Assembly: GCF_965204125.1 (NCBI RefSeq)
Contig: NZ_OZ241968.1
Span: forward strand, 372,001-436,000
From: Poriferisodalis sp965204125
GTDB taxonomy: Bacteria > Actinomycetota > Acidimicrobiia > Acidimicrobiales > Poriferisodalaceae
Reading direction: 5' to 3'
DNA length: 64,000 nucleotides
Positions 42,876 through 51,220 of this stretch are shown piece after piece. Every line of letters starts with the position of its first letter. Position 1 is the stretch's first letter. The translations under genes and the position numbers were made by a program. Under the pieces are notes generated by a model. That model made no database searches. It was given only the letters and a program-made list of their open reading frames with translations, and had not been told where the DNA came from.

Positions 42876-43772
42876 ACCGAGACGGAGCCGGTCACCGACT
42901 GCGGTGATCAAGCCCTCGGCGGTCAGTTCTTCGACAAGACGTTGAGCGCGTGCTTCGTCGTGCTCGAGTCTCATCGCCGCGGCAGCCTGTTCCGTCGGGA
43001 GCGAACCACCTGACAGCGCTGCGAGCAGGCGGCCCCTGGCCTGGCGGTCGCTGCCTTCGAACGGTGCCTGCCGCGCACTGACCCCGGCGCTGCGGTCGGC
43101 TGGATCTGGTTGACCCGAAGGCTCCGGGCCCAATACCTCAACCGCCCACGCACACCACCGCTGTGCAGGGCACTGGCCGCAGCTCGGATCTCGCCTGGTG
43201 CAGACCTGTGCGCCGAGATCCATCATCGCCTGGTTCCATACCCAGCTCTCCCCCGCAGGCACCAATTCATCGGCGATGCGCTGGGCCTCCCGGGGGCTCA
43301 GCCGACGGCCCTGCCAGCGGGCCAGGATGCGACCCACGTTGGTATCGACCACGCCTGTGTCGATGCCGAAGGCGAAGGCTTGCACTGCCCGAGCGGTGTA
43401 GGGACCCACGCCCGGCAGCGCCAGCAGGCCGTCCAGATCGGCGGGCACCCGGCCGCCGTGGCGCTCGCTGATGATCGCCGCCGTCCGCCAGAGGTTGCGA
43501 GCGCGCCGGGGGTAGCCCAGTCCCTGCCACACAGCCAGCACGTCGGCCAGCTCCGCTGCCGCGCACTGCTCCGGCGTCGGCCAGCACTCGGCAAACGTCT
43601 CGAAGTACGGCAGCACCCGCTCCACCTGGGTCTGCTGCAGCATGACCTCCGAGACCAGCACGAGCCACGGGTCGCGGGTGCGCCGCCACGGCAGATCTCG
43701 CCGCTCGGCCGACCACCAGCCGATCAGTTCGGCGTGGCGTGAGCCACGCGCATCCGACCCAGCGTGGCGCAA
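42873..43772 (-). CDS. mutY: MutY, A/G-specific adenine glycosylase (short form)
   Basis: 299 residues. Helix-hairpin-helix glycosylase with catalytic Glu in VSEVMLQQTQVERVLPYF, HhH LLALPGVGPYTARAV, catalytic Asp in GVVDTNVGRILARW, and the 4Fe-4S ligands CTRRDPSCGQCPAQRWC (C-x6-C-x2-C-x5-C). It removes adenine opposite 8-oxoguanine. The usual C-terminal NUDIX-like recognition domain is absent; instead a helical, winged-helix-like segment (residues 225-299) follows. The first dozen codons (MRHAGSDARGSRHA) come from a copy of the GTGGCG hairpin repeat. Confidence 0.93.
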   Translation of the reverse strand: MRHAGSDARGSRHAELIGWWSAERRDLPWRRTRDPWLVLVSEVMLQQTQVERVLPYFETFAECWPTPEQCAAAELADVLAVWQGLGYPRRARNLWRTAAIISERHGGRVPADLDGLLALPGVGPYTARAVQAFAFGIDTGVVDTNVGRILARWQGRRLSPREAQRIADELVPAGESWVWNQAMMDLGAQVCTRRDPSCGQCPAQRWCAWAVEVLGPEPSGQPDPADRSAGVSARQAPFEGSDRQARGRLLAALSGGSLPTEQAAAAMRLEHDEARAQRLVEELTAEGLITAVGDRLRLG

Positions 43773-43775
43773 GCG
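43734..43775. repeat. Second locus of the GTGGCGTGAGCCAC hairpin repeat
   Basis: GTGGCGTGAGCCACGCGCA at 43734-43752 and a partial copy GTGGCGCAAGCG at 43764-43775, 30 bases apart, match the 29-bp units at 39675. The array covers the start of mutY and touches the end of the MaoC gene, about 4 kb from the first locus. Confidence 0.65.
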
Positions 43776-43776
43776 A

Positions 43777-44298
43777 TCAGCCCTCGCCGACGGCTGCCTC
43801 GTCGCTGTAGGGGAAGCGGCGCTCGGGCCCTGCTTCCCGCTTCCAGATCATGACCTTGCGGCGGAAGTAGCACACCTCTTCGGAGCGCTGGTTGAACGCC
43901 CGGGTCTCCACGGTCACCACGCCCCGGTCGGGCCGCGAGCCAGACTCACGCTTGTCGAGCACCTTGGTGACGGCGTAGATCGTGTCGCCGTGGAACGTCG
44001 GACGGGAGTGGGTCAGCGTCTCGACCTCGAGGTTCGCAATGGCCGCACCGCTCACGTCGGGCACGCTCATGCCCAGCACCAGCGAGTACACGAGATTGCC
44101 TACCACCACGTTCTTGCCGTGCACGGTCTCGTGCTGGGCGAACCACTCGTTGGTGTGCAGCGGATGGTGGTTCATCGTGATCATGCAGAACAGGTGATCG
44201 TCTGCCTCGGTGATGGTCTTGCCCGGCCAGTGCCGGTACACGTCGCCGATGTCGAAGTCCTCGAAGTAGCGCCCGAACGGGCGGTCATGGACGGTCAC
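43777..44298 (-). CDS. MaoC-family dehydratase, mesaconyl-CoA-hydratase-like
   Basis: 173 residues from GTG 44298 with GGAGG five bases upstream. Hot-dog fold with YFEDFDIGDVYRHWPGKTITEAD, NHHPLHTNEWFAQ (catalytic region), NLVYSLVLGMSVPDVSG, and SRPTFHGDTIYAVTKVLDKR. The N-terminal FEDFxxGDVYxHxxGRTxTExD block is common in mesaconyl-CoA hydratase-type MaoC proteins. Proximity to the Mcd-like gene (divergent, 160 bases) supports that role. Single-domain, unlike the longer Rhodobacter enzyme. Confidence 0.75.
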   Translation of the reverse strand: MTVHDRPFGRYFEDFDIGDVYRHWPGKTITEADDHLFCMITMNHHPLHTNEWFAQHETVHGKNVVVGNLVYSLVLGMSVPDVSGAAIANLEVETLTHSRPTFHGDTIYAVTKVLDKRESGSRPDRGVVTVETRAFNQRSEEVCYFRRKVMIWKREAGPERRFPYSDEAAVGEG

Positions 44299-44458
44299 AG
44301 GAACCTCCGTGCAATGGTCTGGAGCAGTGGTGCTGGTGCGTGGACCGAGTCATCGTACGGCGCAGCATCCCCGCTGACCGGGTCAAGCCGAGTCGTAGCC
44401 CGGGCCGCGCGCTGGAGCGGGCTTTAGCCTGTGCGGCTGTGACGACGACGGGGACGAC

Positions 44459-46057
44459 ATGACTGCGAACGCCGAGGCCACGGTGACCGAACCGGACATG
44501 TCCGCCGCAGCGGATGCGCTCGCTGCGGGCAACGCGGCGTTGAGCCGTGCGTGCAGTCATGCGGTCGGCATGGGCGACGACCACCAGTGCTTCCTGTACG
44601 ACCTGGCGCACACCGCCTCGGCGCTGCGCATCTGCGATTCGCTGGTCGCATGGGGTGCGCTGGGCGACGCCGAGGCCCGCCTCGCCTGCGGTTTCATCGC
44701 CGACGCCCTCGGAGAATTCCACGCTCGGCTGTTCGCCCGCGAGGCCCAGTGGGGTCTCGCGCCCGGCGCCCTCGACGGCGCTCGCGACTTCGTAGCCGCC
44801 TACCGCAACCCCGCCTACGTGGCGACGCTGGCCGGCCTCGACGCACCCAGCCACCTCGACGAGGACTTCGAGCTCGTGGCGGAAACCTTCCGCCGCTTCG
44901 GCGAGGACAAGATCGCCCCCGCCGCCGAGCACATCCACCGGGGCGACACCGACATCCCCGAAGACATCATCGGCGGGCTGGCCGAGCTGGGCTGCTTCGG
45001 CCTGTCGGTGCCCGAGGAATACGGCGGGTTCGCCTCGGGCTCAGAGAGCGACTACCTGGGCATGGTCATCGCCACCGAGGAGCTGTCGCGGGCATCGCTG
45101 GGTGCGGGCGGCTCGCTCATCACCCGGCCCGAGATCCTCACACGGGCACTGGAGCGCGGCGGCACCGAGGAGCAGAAGAAGCACTGGTTTCCCCAGATCG
45201 CCACCGGCGAGACCATGGTGGCGGTCGCCGTGACCGAGCCCGACTACGGCAGCGACGTGGCCAACCTGGTCGTGTCGGCATCGCCCACCGAGGGCGGCTG
45301 GCTGATCTCGGGCACCAAGACGTGGTGCACCTTCGCCGGCCGGGCCGACGTGCTGATGCTGCTGGCCCGCACCGATCCTGACCGGCGCAAGGCCCACCGG
45401 GGCCTCAGCCTGTTCATCGTGCCGAAGCCCCAGTCGGAGGGCCACGACTTCCAGTTCACCGACGAGCGGGGCGGCACCATCGAGGGGCGGGCCATCGCCA
45501 CGCTGGGCTACCGGGGCATGCACAGCTTCGAGATCGCCTTCGACGACTGGTTCGTGCCTGCAGAGAACCTCATCGGCGGCGACGACGGGATCGGGCAGGG
45601 CTTCTACCTGCAGATGGCCGGCTTCGAGAACGGGCGGCTGCAGACAGCGGCCCGGGCGGTGGGCGTGATGCAGGCGGCCTATGACGAGGCCCGCACCTAT
45701 GCCGACGAACGCAAGGTGTTCGGCCAGCCGATCGCCGGGTACCAGCTGACGCAGGCCAAGCTGGGCCGCATGGCGGCGATCATCGCCGCGGCCCGCCAGT
45801 ACAGCTACGAGGTGGCCCGCATGATGGCTCGGGGCGGCGGCGCGCTCGAGGCATCGATGATCAAGGCGTATGTCTGCAAGGCCGCCGAGTGGGTGACCCG
45901 CGAGGCACAGCAGCTTCACGGCGGCTTCGGCTTCGCCGAGGAATACACGGTGAGCCGGCTGTTCGTGGACGCCCGGGTGCTGTCGATCTTCGAAGGCGCA
46001 GACGAGACGCTGTGCCTGAAAGTGATCGCGCGCCGGCTGCAGACACAGAGCGCCTGA
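44459..46057 (+). CDS. Acyl-CoA dehydrogenase with N-terminal domain, methylsuccinyl-CoA-dehydrogenase-like
   Basis: 532 residues. Residues 1-145 form an extra helical domain (ALSRACSHAVGMGDDHQCFLYD, WGALGDAEARLACGFIADAL), then a full acyl-CoA dehydrogenase: LAELGCFGLSVPEEYGGFASG, VAVTEPDYGSDVANL, ISGTKTWCTFAGRADVLMLL, LGYRGMHSFEIAFDDWFVPA, FGQPIAGYQLTQAKLGRMAA and QQLHGGFGFAEEYTVSRLFVD. An N-terminal extension of this size is a mark of (2S)-methylsuccinyl-CoA dehydrogenase (about 550 residues). The neighbouring mesaconyl-CoA-hydratase-like gene catalyses the next step of the ethylmalonyl-CoA pathway. AidB-like ACADs are an alternative. Confidence 0.78.
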   Translation: MTANAEATVTEPDMSAAADALAAGNAALSRACSHAVGMGDDHQCFLYDLAHTASALRICDSLVAWGALGDAEARLACGFIADALGEFHARLFAREAQWGLAPGALDGARDFVAAYRNPAYVATLAGLDAPSHLDEDFELVAETFRRFGEDKIAPAAEHIHRGDTDIPEDIIGGLAELGCFGLSVPEEYGGFASGSESDYLGMVIATEELSRASLGAGGSLITRPEILTRALERGGTEEQKKHWFPQIATGETMVAVAVTEPDYGSDVANLVVSASPTEGGWLISGTKTWCTFAGRADVLMLLARTDPDRRKAHRGLSLFIVPKPQSEGHDFQFTDERGGTIEGRAIATLGYRGMHSFEIAFDDWFVPAENLIGGDDGIGQGFYLQMAGFENGRLQTAARAVGVMQAAYDEARTYADERKVFGQPIAGYQLTQAKLGRMAAIIAAARQYSYEVARMMARGGGALEASMIKAYVCKAAEWVTREAQQLHGGFGFAEEYTVSRLFVDARVLSIFEGADETLCLKVIARRLQTQSA

Positions 46058-46125
46058 GCAGCGCCGCACAGCGCCCGACAGAGCCCGCAACGAATCAGTT
46101 CACCTGCACGGGATAGCTTCGGCGC

Positions 46126-46917
46126 GTGCACCCGATGGAGCACCTGCGCTATGTGGCGCGTGCGGGCGACCTATCCCAGGACGTGCTGGTGCGCGAGGCC
46201 GCATCGGCGCTGGGCGCGCTCGCCTCGGACCCGCTGGAGCTGGTCACGGTGTGCCGCCGCATCCTCGACAAGTACCCGGTCGCCGGCGCGCTGTGGTCGA
46301 TGGCGGCCGTGGTGTGCGCCTCGGCCCAGCCGTACCGGGATGCACGCGAGTTCGCGGCCGAGCTGCGAGCCGATGCCACTGCCGACCGCGCCGCTGACGC
46401 GCTGCCCGAGGGAGCCACGGTGTGCCTGCTGGGCTGGCCCGACCTTGCCGCTGAGGGACTGGGGCGGCGCGCCGACATCGAGGTGCGCATCATCGACGCC
46501 TACGGCGAGGGCGCTGGCCTGGCTCGGCGGCTTGCGGGCGACGGTTGCGAGGTGACCGACGTGCCGCTGGCGGGTTTGGCGGCTGCATGCTCAACCGCTG
46601 AGGTGATCCTGGTGGAGGCTGCTGCCGCCGGGCCCGAAGCCGTAATCGCAGCCGGCGGCTCCCATGCCGCTGCGGCGGTCGGGTACGTGTCGGGGGTGGA
46701 GGTGTGGTGCCTCGTCGGGCAGGGACGGGCGCTGCCACAGCCGCTCTTCGAGGCCGCTTCAAGCGCCGTGGCCGACGAGCCGTGGGAATGCGACGAGGAG
46801 ATCGTGCCGATCGGCCTGTTCAGCCATGTCGTGGGGCCCGGCGGCATCGAGCCGGCTGCCGGCTGGCAACGGGCCGACTGCCCTCTGGCCGCCGAGCTGC
46901 TGCGTCCGCCGATCTGA
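46126..46917 (+). CDS. Hypothetical protein, IF-2B-like (NagB/ISOCOT fold) tentative
   Basis: 263 residues from GTG 46126; TAGCTT (46114-46119) lies six bases upstream. N-terminal helices (LVREAASALGALASDPLELV) are followed by a Rossmann-like half where ILVEAAAAGPEAVIAAGGSHAAAAVGY resembles the ligand-binding strand-loop of eIF2B alpha-like and methylthioribose-1-phosphate isomerase proteins. The usual catalytic Asp of the isomerases was not found with certainty. Function unknown. Confidence 0.6.
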   Translation: MHPMEHLRYVARAGDLSQDVLVREAASALGALASDPLELVTVCRRILDKYPVAGALWSMAAVVCASAQPYRDAREFAAELRADATADRAADALPEGATVCLLGWPDLAAEGLGRRADIEVRIIDAYGEGAGLARRLAGDGCEVTDVPLAGLAAACSTAEVILVEAAAAGPEAVIAAGGSHAAAAVGYVSGVEVWCLVGQGRALPQPLFEAASSAVADEPWECDEEIVPIGLFSHVVGPGGIEPAAGWQRADCPLAAELLRPPI

Positions 46918-46978
46918 CAACCGGCGCATCGGCGCATGAACCGTGGCCGCGCCCACCGGGAGCGCTAGTTTGCCTGCC

Positions 46979-47470
46979 GTGCTTGACGCGCCGTCCACCG
47001 ACATCAAGCTCGAGACGCTCTCCGGCCACACTCACACGCTGGCCGAATGGCTGGTGGTGTTCAACCTCATGGGCGTTGTCATCGACCCCTACACGCACCA
47101 GAGCGGCTGGATCCTGCCCACTGCATCGCGGCTGTTCCTGGTGTACGAGGAGGCCGACGTGCGCTGCGCATTCGTGGTGTGCAGCGATGCGCAGGGCGCC
47201 CGCAGCTTCCTGGGCCGCTTTGCCGATGAGCATCTCGTGCTGCTCGACCCCGAGCGCGAGTTCGTTCGATCGCTGGGCCTGGAACGGCTGCCGGCCCTCG
47301 TGCATCTTGCCCAAGACGCCAGCGTGCTCGGCTCGGCCCAGGGCTGGAACGCCGCCGAATGGTCTGACGTGATCGACGGCGTCGAAGAGGCCATGGACTG
47401 GCGGGCACGCCCGGTGCTGCCCACAGCCGACGACCCGGGCAACTTCGAAGGCACGCCAGCACTCGGCTGA
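46979..47470 (+). CDS. Thioredoxin-fold-like protein without CxxC
   Basis: 163 residues from GTG 46979, chosen because TAGTTT (46966-46971) ends seven bases upstream; an in-frame GTG at 46943 is the alternative. The start IKLETLSGHTHTLAEWLVVFNLMGVV, then SRLFLVYEEADVRCAFVVCSD and FLGRFADEHLVLLDPEREFVRSLGLERLPALVHLAQD, gives an AhpC/redoxin-like pattern with a cis-Pro-like LPALV strand, but the active-site CxxC is absent. Probably not a redox enzyme. Function unknown. Confidence 0.6.
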   Translation: MLDAPSTDIKLETLSGHTHTLAEWLVVFNLMGVVIDPYTHQSGWILPTASRLFLVYEEADVRCAFVVCSDAQGARSFLGRFADEHLVLLDPEREFVRSLGLERLPALVHLAQDASVLGSAQGWNAAEWSDVIDGVEEAMDWRARPVLPTADDPGNFEGTPALG

Positions 47471-47513
47471 GCCATCGCTTGGGGCCGAGCCAGCCAGCGG
47501 GGTCGGTCAGCCG

Positions 47514-48116
47514 CTAGGGCCGCCAGCCCTTCTGCTGGTACATCGAGCGATCAGCCGCGTGCAGCAGAGCCCCGGGCGAGGCCTCGCCGCCGCGTCCGGT
47601 GGCGCTGCCGATGCTGACGGTCACACCCATCTCGGCCAAGGGGTCGCCAGTGTCACTCTGCACAGGCGCCTGGGTGAGCGACGCGTGCAGACGTCCGGTG
47701 ATGATCTCCATGTCGCTTGCGCTGCGCAGCCCGCCGCACACCACTACGAACTCGTCGCCGCCGACGCGGGCAACCACGTCAGACGGCCGCACGGCGTCGC
47801 GCAGGCACTGTGCCACGGTGACGAGCACCAGGTCGCCTACCAGGTGGCCGTGCTGATCGTTGACCTGCTTGAAGGCATCGACGTCGCAGAATGCCACGCC
47901 GACCATCCGGCCGGTGCGTGTCGAGCGCACCAGCTCGGCATGCAGGTGGCGCAGTGCCCCGTCTCGGGTGGCGACACCGGTCAGCGAGTCGGCGCGCCAC
48001 GTGCGCCGCCAGCGGCCCGATGCCAGCCACCAGCCGCCGCCGAGCGCTGCAGCCAGTGCGGCTGCGCCCACGCGCAGCCTGGAGGCGACCGACCGGCTCA
48101 CCAATCTCCCCCGCAA
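47514..48116 (-). CDS. Diguanylate cyclase (GGDEF) with one membrane helix
   Basis: 200 residues. A membrane helix (residues 15-33, GAAALAAALGGGWWLAS) is followed by a complete GGDEF domain: DSLTGVATRDGALRHL, VAFCDVDAFKQVNDQHGHLVGD, ARVGGDEFVVVCGG and ADRSMYQQKG. RPSD five residues before GGDEF is a product-inhibition I-site. It makes cyclic di-GMP. No sensor domain is present, so its control signal is unclear. Confidence 0.92.
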   Translation of the reverse strand: MRGRLVSRSVASRLRVGAAALAAALGGGWWLASGRWRRTWRADSLTGVATRDGALRHLHAELVRSTRTGRMVGVAFCDVDAFKQVNDQHGHLVGDLVLVTVAQCLRDAVRPSDVVARVGGDEFVVVCGGLRSASDMEIITGRLHASLTQAPVQSDTGDPLAEMGVTVSIGSATGRGGEASPGALLHAADRSMYQQKGWRP

Positions 48117-48147
48117 GGCACAAGCGGATCGGGGCGGCGGGCAGCAC

Positions 48148-48942
48148 TCACCGGGCGGTCCAGCCCCCGTCCACCATCAGCGAGCTGCCGGTCACGTAGC
48201 TGCTGGCGTCGCTGGCCAAGAACAGCAGCGCACCATCCAGCTCGTGCTCGTGCCCAGGTCGCCGCATCGGGGCGTTCCGGCTGATCCACGCCATCGAGCG
48301 ATCGTCGTCGAACATCGGCGCCGTCAGTTCCGTCTCGAAGTAGCCGGGGCACAGGGCGTTCACCCGCACGCCCCGGGTGGCCCACTGCACGGCAAGGTCG
48401 CGTGTCAGGTTCACCAGGCCCGCCTTGGACGCTGCGTACGCGGGCTGCAGGTTGGGCGCCGAAGCCACGTGACCGTGCACCGAGGCCACGTTGATGATGC
48501 TGCCCGTGGCCTCCCGGCCGATGATGTCGGCGGCGGCGAGCCCGGCCAGCAGGAAGCACGCGTTCAGGTTGATGTCGACGACATGCCGGAAGCTCTCCAC
48601 GTCGGCCTGCTCGCCGGGGTTGATGGCGTCGCTTACCCCGGCATTGTTGACCAGCACGTCGACCTTGCCGTAGCGGTCCACCACCTGGGCCACCAGATCG
48701 CGGCAGGCGTCGTCGTCGCCGACGTCGCACGGGATGGCAAGTGCATCGGGCAGCTCGGCAGCCAACGCCTCCAGCCGGTCGGCCCGCCGGGCAGCCACCG
48801 CCACCTTGGCGCCCGCGGTTGCGAACACCCGGGCAAAGCGCACCCCGAAGCCGCTTGATGCACCAGTCACCAAGCAGACCTGCCCGTCGAGCCGGAATGG
48901 TGAGGTCAGGTCGATCTGCCCGTTCACTGCGGTATCACTCAT
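48148..48942 (-). CDS. Short-chain dehydrogenase/reductase
   Basis: 264 residues from ATG 48942, with AAGGA upstream. Classical SDR: cofactor loop CLVTGASSGFGVRFARVF, NNAG in VDVLVNNAGVSDA, catalytic Ser in IINVASVHGHVA, YxxxK in PAYAASKAGLVNL and a C-terminal SSYVTGSSLMVDGGWTAR. AARRADRLEAL after the glycine loop suggests NADP preference. Substrate unknown. Confidence 0.93.
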   Translation of the reverse strand: MSDTAVNGQIDLTSPFRLDGQVCLVTGASSGFGVRFARVFATAGAKVAVAARRADRLEALAAELPDALAIPCDVGDDDACRDLVAQVVDRYGKVDVLVNNAGVSDAINPGEQADVESFRHVVDINLNACFLLAGLAAADIIGREATGSIINVASVHGHVASAPNLQPAYAASKAGLVNLTRDLAVQWATRGVRVNALCPGYFETELTAPMFDDDRSMAWISRNAPMRRPGHEHELDGALLFLASDASSYVTGSSLMVDGGWTAR

Positions 48943-49194
48943 CGACAATCCTTCATCGCGGCCGGTGTTCGCCCATCAGCGCACGAGGGTACGGCGCACA
49001 GCTTCGCCGTTCATGCCGATGCACCAGTCACTGAGCAGCGCCGACCCCGCCGCGGCGCGCGTCGCACGGGCCGCCGCCGGCGCACCCCGGGCCGACCCCG
49101 CTACGGCGGGCGGGCCGCCGGCGCGGCCTCGTGACTGGCCCGGGCTCGGAGCCGGCCCGGGTCGAGGCGGCAACAGTGCCCTAGCGTGTGGGCC

Positions 49195-50091
49195 ATGAAG
49201 ATCCGGATCGGCTTCGGGCTGGGCACGCGCAGCTTCACCAACGACCACGCCACCTTCGACCCGTTCGTGGATGCGCTGGAAGACAACGGCTTCGACTCGC
49301 TGTGGCTGAGCGAACGGCTCGGCGGCGAATGCCCTGATCCGATCGTGGGACTCGCGTACGCGGCGGGCCGCACCAAGCGCATGAAGTTCGGCATGTCGGT
49401 GCTGGTGCTGCCCGGGCGCAACCTCGCAGTGCTGGCCAAGGAGCTCGCCAGCCTCGATCGGCTGTCGGACGGCCGGCTGCTGCCCGCCTTCGGGCTGGGC
49501 GTGGCCGATGTGCACGAGCAGGCGGCCTTCGGCGTGGAGCGCCGCCAGCGGGCGAAGATGTTCAACGAGGCCCTGCCGCTGCTGAAGCGCTTCTGGGAGG
49601 ACGAACCGGTCACTCACCACGGCGACTGGTACCACTACGACGAGGTGTCGCTGCTGCCGAAGCCGGCGCAGAAGCCGATGGACATCTGGCTGGGCGGTGC
49701 GGCAGAAGTGGAGCTGCGCCGCTGCGGGCGCTTCGGCGACGGATGGCTGCCGTCCTTCTGCACGCCCGACATCGCTGCGGCGGGCTGGAAGATCGTGAAC
49801 GAGGCCGCCGACGAGCACGAGCGCTGGATCGACCCCGAACACTTCGGCGTGCTCATCCCCTACACGCACGGTGAGATCAGCCCCGGCTACAAGGCCATCC
49901 TCGAACGGCGAGCGCCCGATGCCGACCCGGGCGACATCATCCCGACCGGCTGGGGCGGCCTGCGCGACCAGATCCAGCGGTTCATCGAGGTGGGCGCATC
50001 GAAGTTCGTGCCCGTGCTGGTGGGCGAGCCCGACGATTGGTTCGCAGAGCTCGAGGGCGTCGCCAACGCAGTCCTGCCACTGCAGAACTAG
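49195..50091 (+). CDS. LLM-class flavin/F420-dependent oxidoreductase
   Basis: 298 residues from ATG 49195; TAGCGT (49182-49187) is seven bases upstream. Luciferase-like barrel: IRIGFGLGTRSF, DALEDNGFDSLWLSERLGG, MKFGMSVLVLPGRNLAVLAK, GRLLPAFGLGVADVHEQAAF and PMDIWLGGAAEVELRRCGRFGDGWLPS. The last 44 codons are repeated, with about 88% identity, beyond the low-GC island at 51968-52099. Its stop codon overlaps the first island gene within a CTAG. Confidence 0.9.
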   Translation: MKIRIGFGLGTRSFTNDHATFDPFVDALEDNGFDSLWLSERLGGECPDPIVGLAYAAGRTKRMKFGMSVLVLPGRNLAVLAKELASLDRLSDGRLLPAFGLGVADVHEQAAFGVERRQRAKMFNEALPLLKRFWEDEPVTHHGDWYHYDEVSLLPKPAQKPMDIWLGGAAEVELRRCGRFGDGWLPSFCTPDIAAAGWKIVNEAADEHERWIDPEHFGVLIPYTHGEISPGYKAILERRAPDADPGDIIPTGWGGLRDQIQRFIEVGASKFVPVLVGEPDDWFAELEGVANAVLPLQN

Positions 50092-50540
50092 CCCTTAGCG
50101 TCGTCGCCAAGGTGCGTTATCGTCAGGTCACCCCACCGGTCCTGCAAATACTGCGCAACCAATCTACGGTGACAATGATGAGGCTGCTTCTCGCTACAGA
50201 GGAGACAGCCGCCGTCGATAACTTCTTTACTAATCACGTCTTCGACTCGACGCTCTTCCATTAGTGCGAGGAATCGCGACTCATATGTATACCAGTCAAT
50301 CTGTTGCTTGCGATAGTCGCTCAATAGCTCTGCGGTTGGCGCGAGATCCGTAATGTGCACATACTCGATACCGCAAATGCGGTCCAGGAAAAAGGATAGA
50401 TCGTCTCGTTTGGCGAACGCCGCAAGCTGAGATGTATTGTTGAGGCGAACGTCGATGACCCGGCGTGCTCCCGATTTGCCAACAAGCTCAAAGAAGTCTC
50501 GTGCAGGCTTTCCCGTAAAGCCGATTGTCCACAGGTTCAT
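50088..50540 (-). CDS. DUF488-family protein (island gene 3)
   Basis: 150 residues from ATG 50540. It begins LWTIGFTGKPARDFFELV and has RRVIDVRLNNTSQLAAFAKRDDLSFFL and the DUF488 cysteine motif CSEKQPHHCHRRLVA near residues 113-127. The family has a conserved Cys/His/Arg cluster and often co-occurs with nucleic-acid-related or defence-type genes, but no enzyme activity is established. Visibly lower GC than flanking genes. Two bases after the preceding DUF488 gene, so one operon. Confidence 0.82.
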   Translation of the reverse strand: MNLWTIGFTGKPARDFFELVGKSGARRVIDVRLNNTSQLAAFAKRDDLSFFLDRICGIEYVHITDLAPTAELLSDYRKQQIDWYTYESRFLALMEERRVEDVISKEVIDGGCLLCSEKQPHHCHRRLVAQYLQDRWGDLTITHLGDDAKG

Positions 50541-50542
50541 TT

Positions 50543-51211
50543 CTACCGCACCTCGCCAGAGACGCTAGGTTTCCTATCGCTTGTATAGGCGACTTGTTCT
50601 CGTTGACGCTCTACGGCAGTTTCATATATCGCTGATGTGCCATGTAGTTGATCCACTATGCCGCCATCCGATGCAATCATCATGCCCTGATTCAAATCAT
50701 GCATCTGGACGAGCCGCTCAAGCGCTTCCGTATGAGTCTCAATTCGACTCTCACCAGTCTCTCGGCACGCGCGAATATGTGACACATGGACGTCGCGTTG
50801 CCAGAGCTCATGAGCAACGAGCAAGGTACGATGACACTGGAGAGGATCTTCTTCGCTACACATCAGCGCCAGACGATACCGGGATGACCCCTCCAGAATC
50901 CGCTCCAAGCCATTTTCGAAGGATTCGGTTTGCGCCATGCGTCGATAACAGGCATGGCCATTTGGGTCATACAGCTCAGGATCCGATGGACGGCCTCCGA
51001 GTTCCTCGCCCACGTAGACATAGGCAACGTTTGCTTCATCGAGAAGAGGGCCTAGTGACTTGCGATCAAACTGCGATACGAAGCGACTGTATGGTGCAGA
51101 TCGAACATCGGCTACGGCATCTATTCGGTGCTGTTGCAGCATAGAGATGAACACCGAGGCGCTATGATTTGAATGTCCGATCGTGAAAATCTGAGTTTGA
51201 GAATTTGGCAC
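50543..51211 (-). CDS. DUF488-family protein (island gene 2)
   Basis: 222 residues from GTG 51211. Classical DUF488 start FTIGHSNHSASVFISMLQQH, then AVADVRSAPYSRFVSQFDRKSL, VYVGEELGGRPSDPELYDPNG, and the motif LMCSEEDPLQCHRTLLVAHEL. A C-terminal extension (residues 150-222) is specific to this copy. It differs strongly from the second DUF488 gene, so this is an old paralogue pair rather than a recent tandem copy. Confidence 0.85.
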   Translation of the reverse strand: MPNSQTQIFTIGHSNHSASVFISMLQQHRIDAVADVRSAPYSRFVSQFDRKSLGPLLDEANVAYVYVGEELGGRPSDPELYDPNGHACYRRMAQTESFENGLERILEGSSRYRLALMCSEEDPLQCHRTLLVAHELWQRDVHVSHIRACRETGESRIETHTEALERLVQMHDLNQGMMIASDGGIVDQLHGTSAIYETAVERQREQVAYTSDRKPSVSGEVR

Positions 51212-51220
51212 GAATACCCT

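Noticed and set aside
49026..49140. Very GC-rich palindromic stretch before the LLM gene, considered as a terminator or repeat element
   Set aside because: Several overlapping weak palindromes but no T-run, fixed period or second copy; composition alone explains it.
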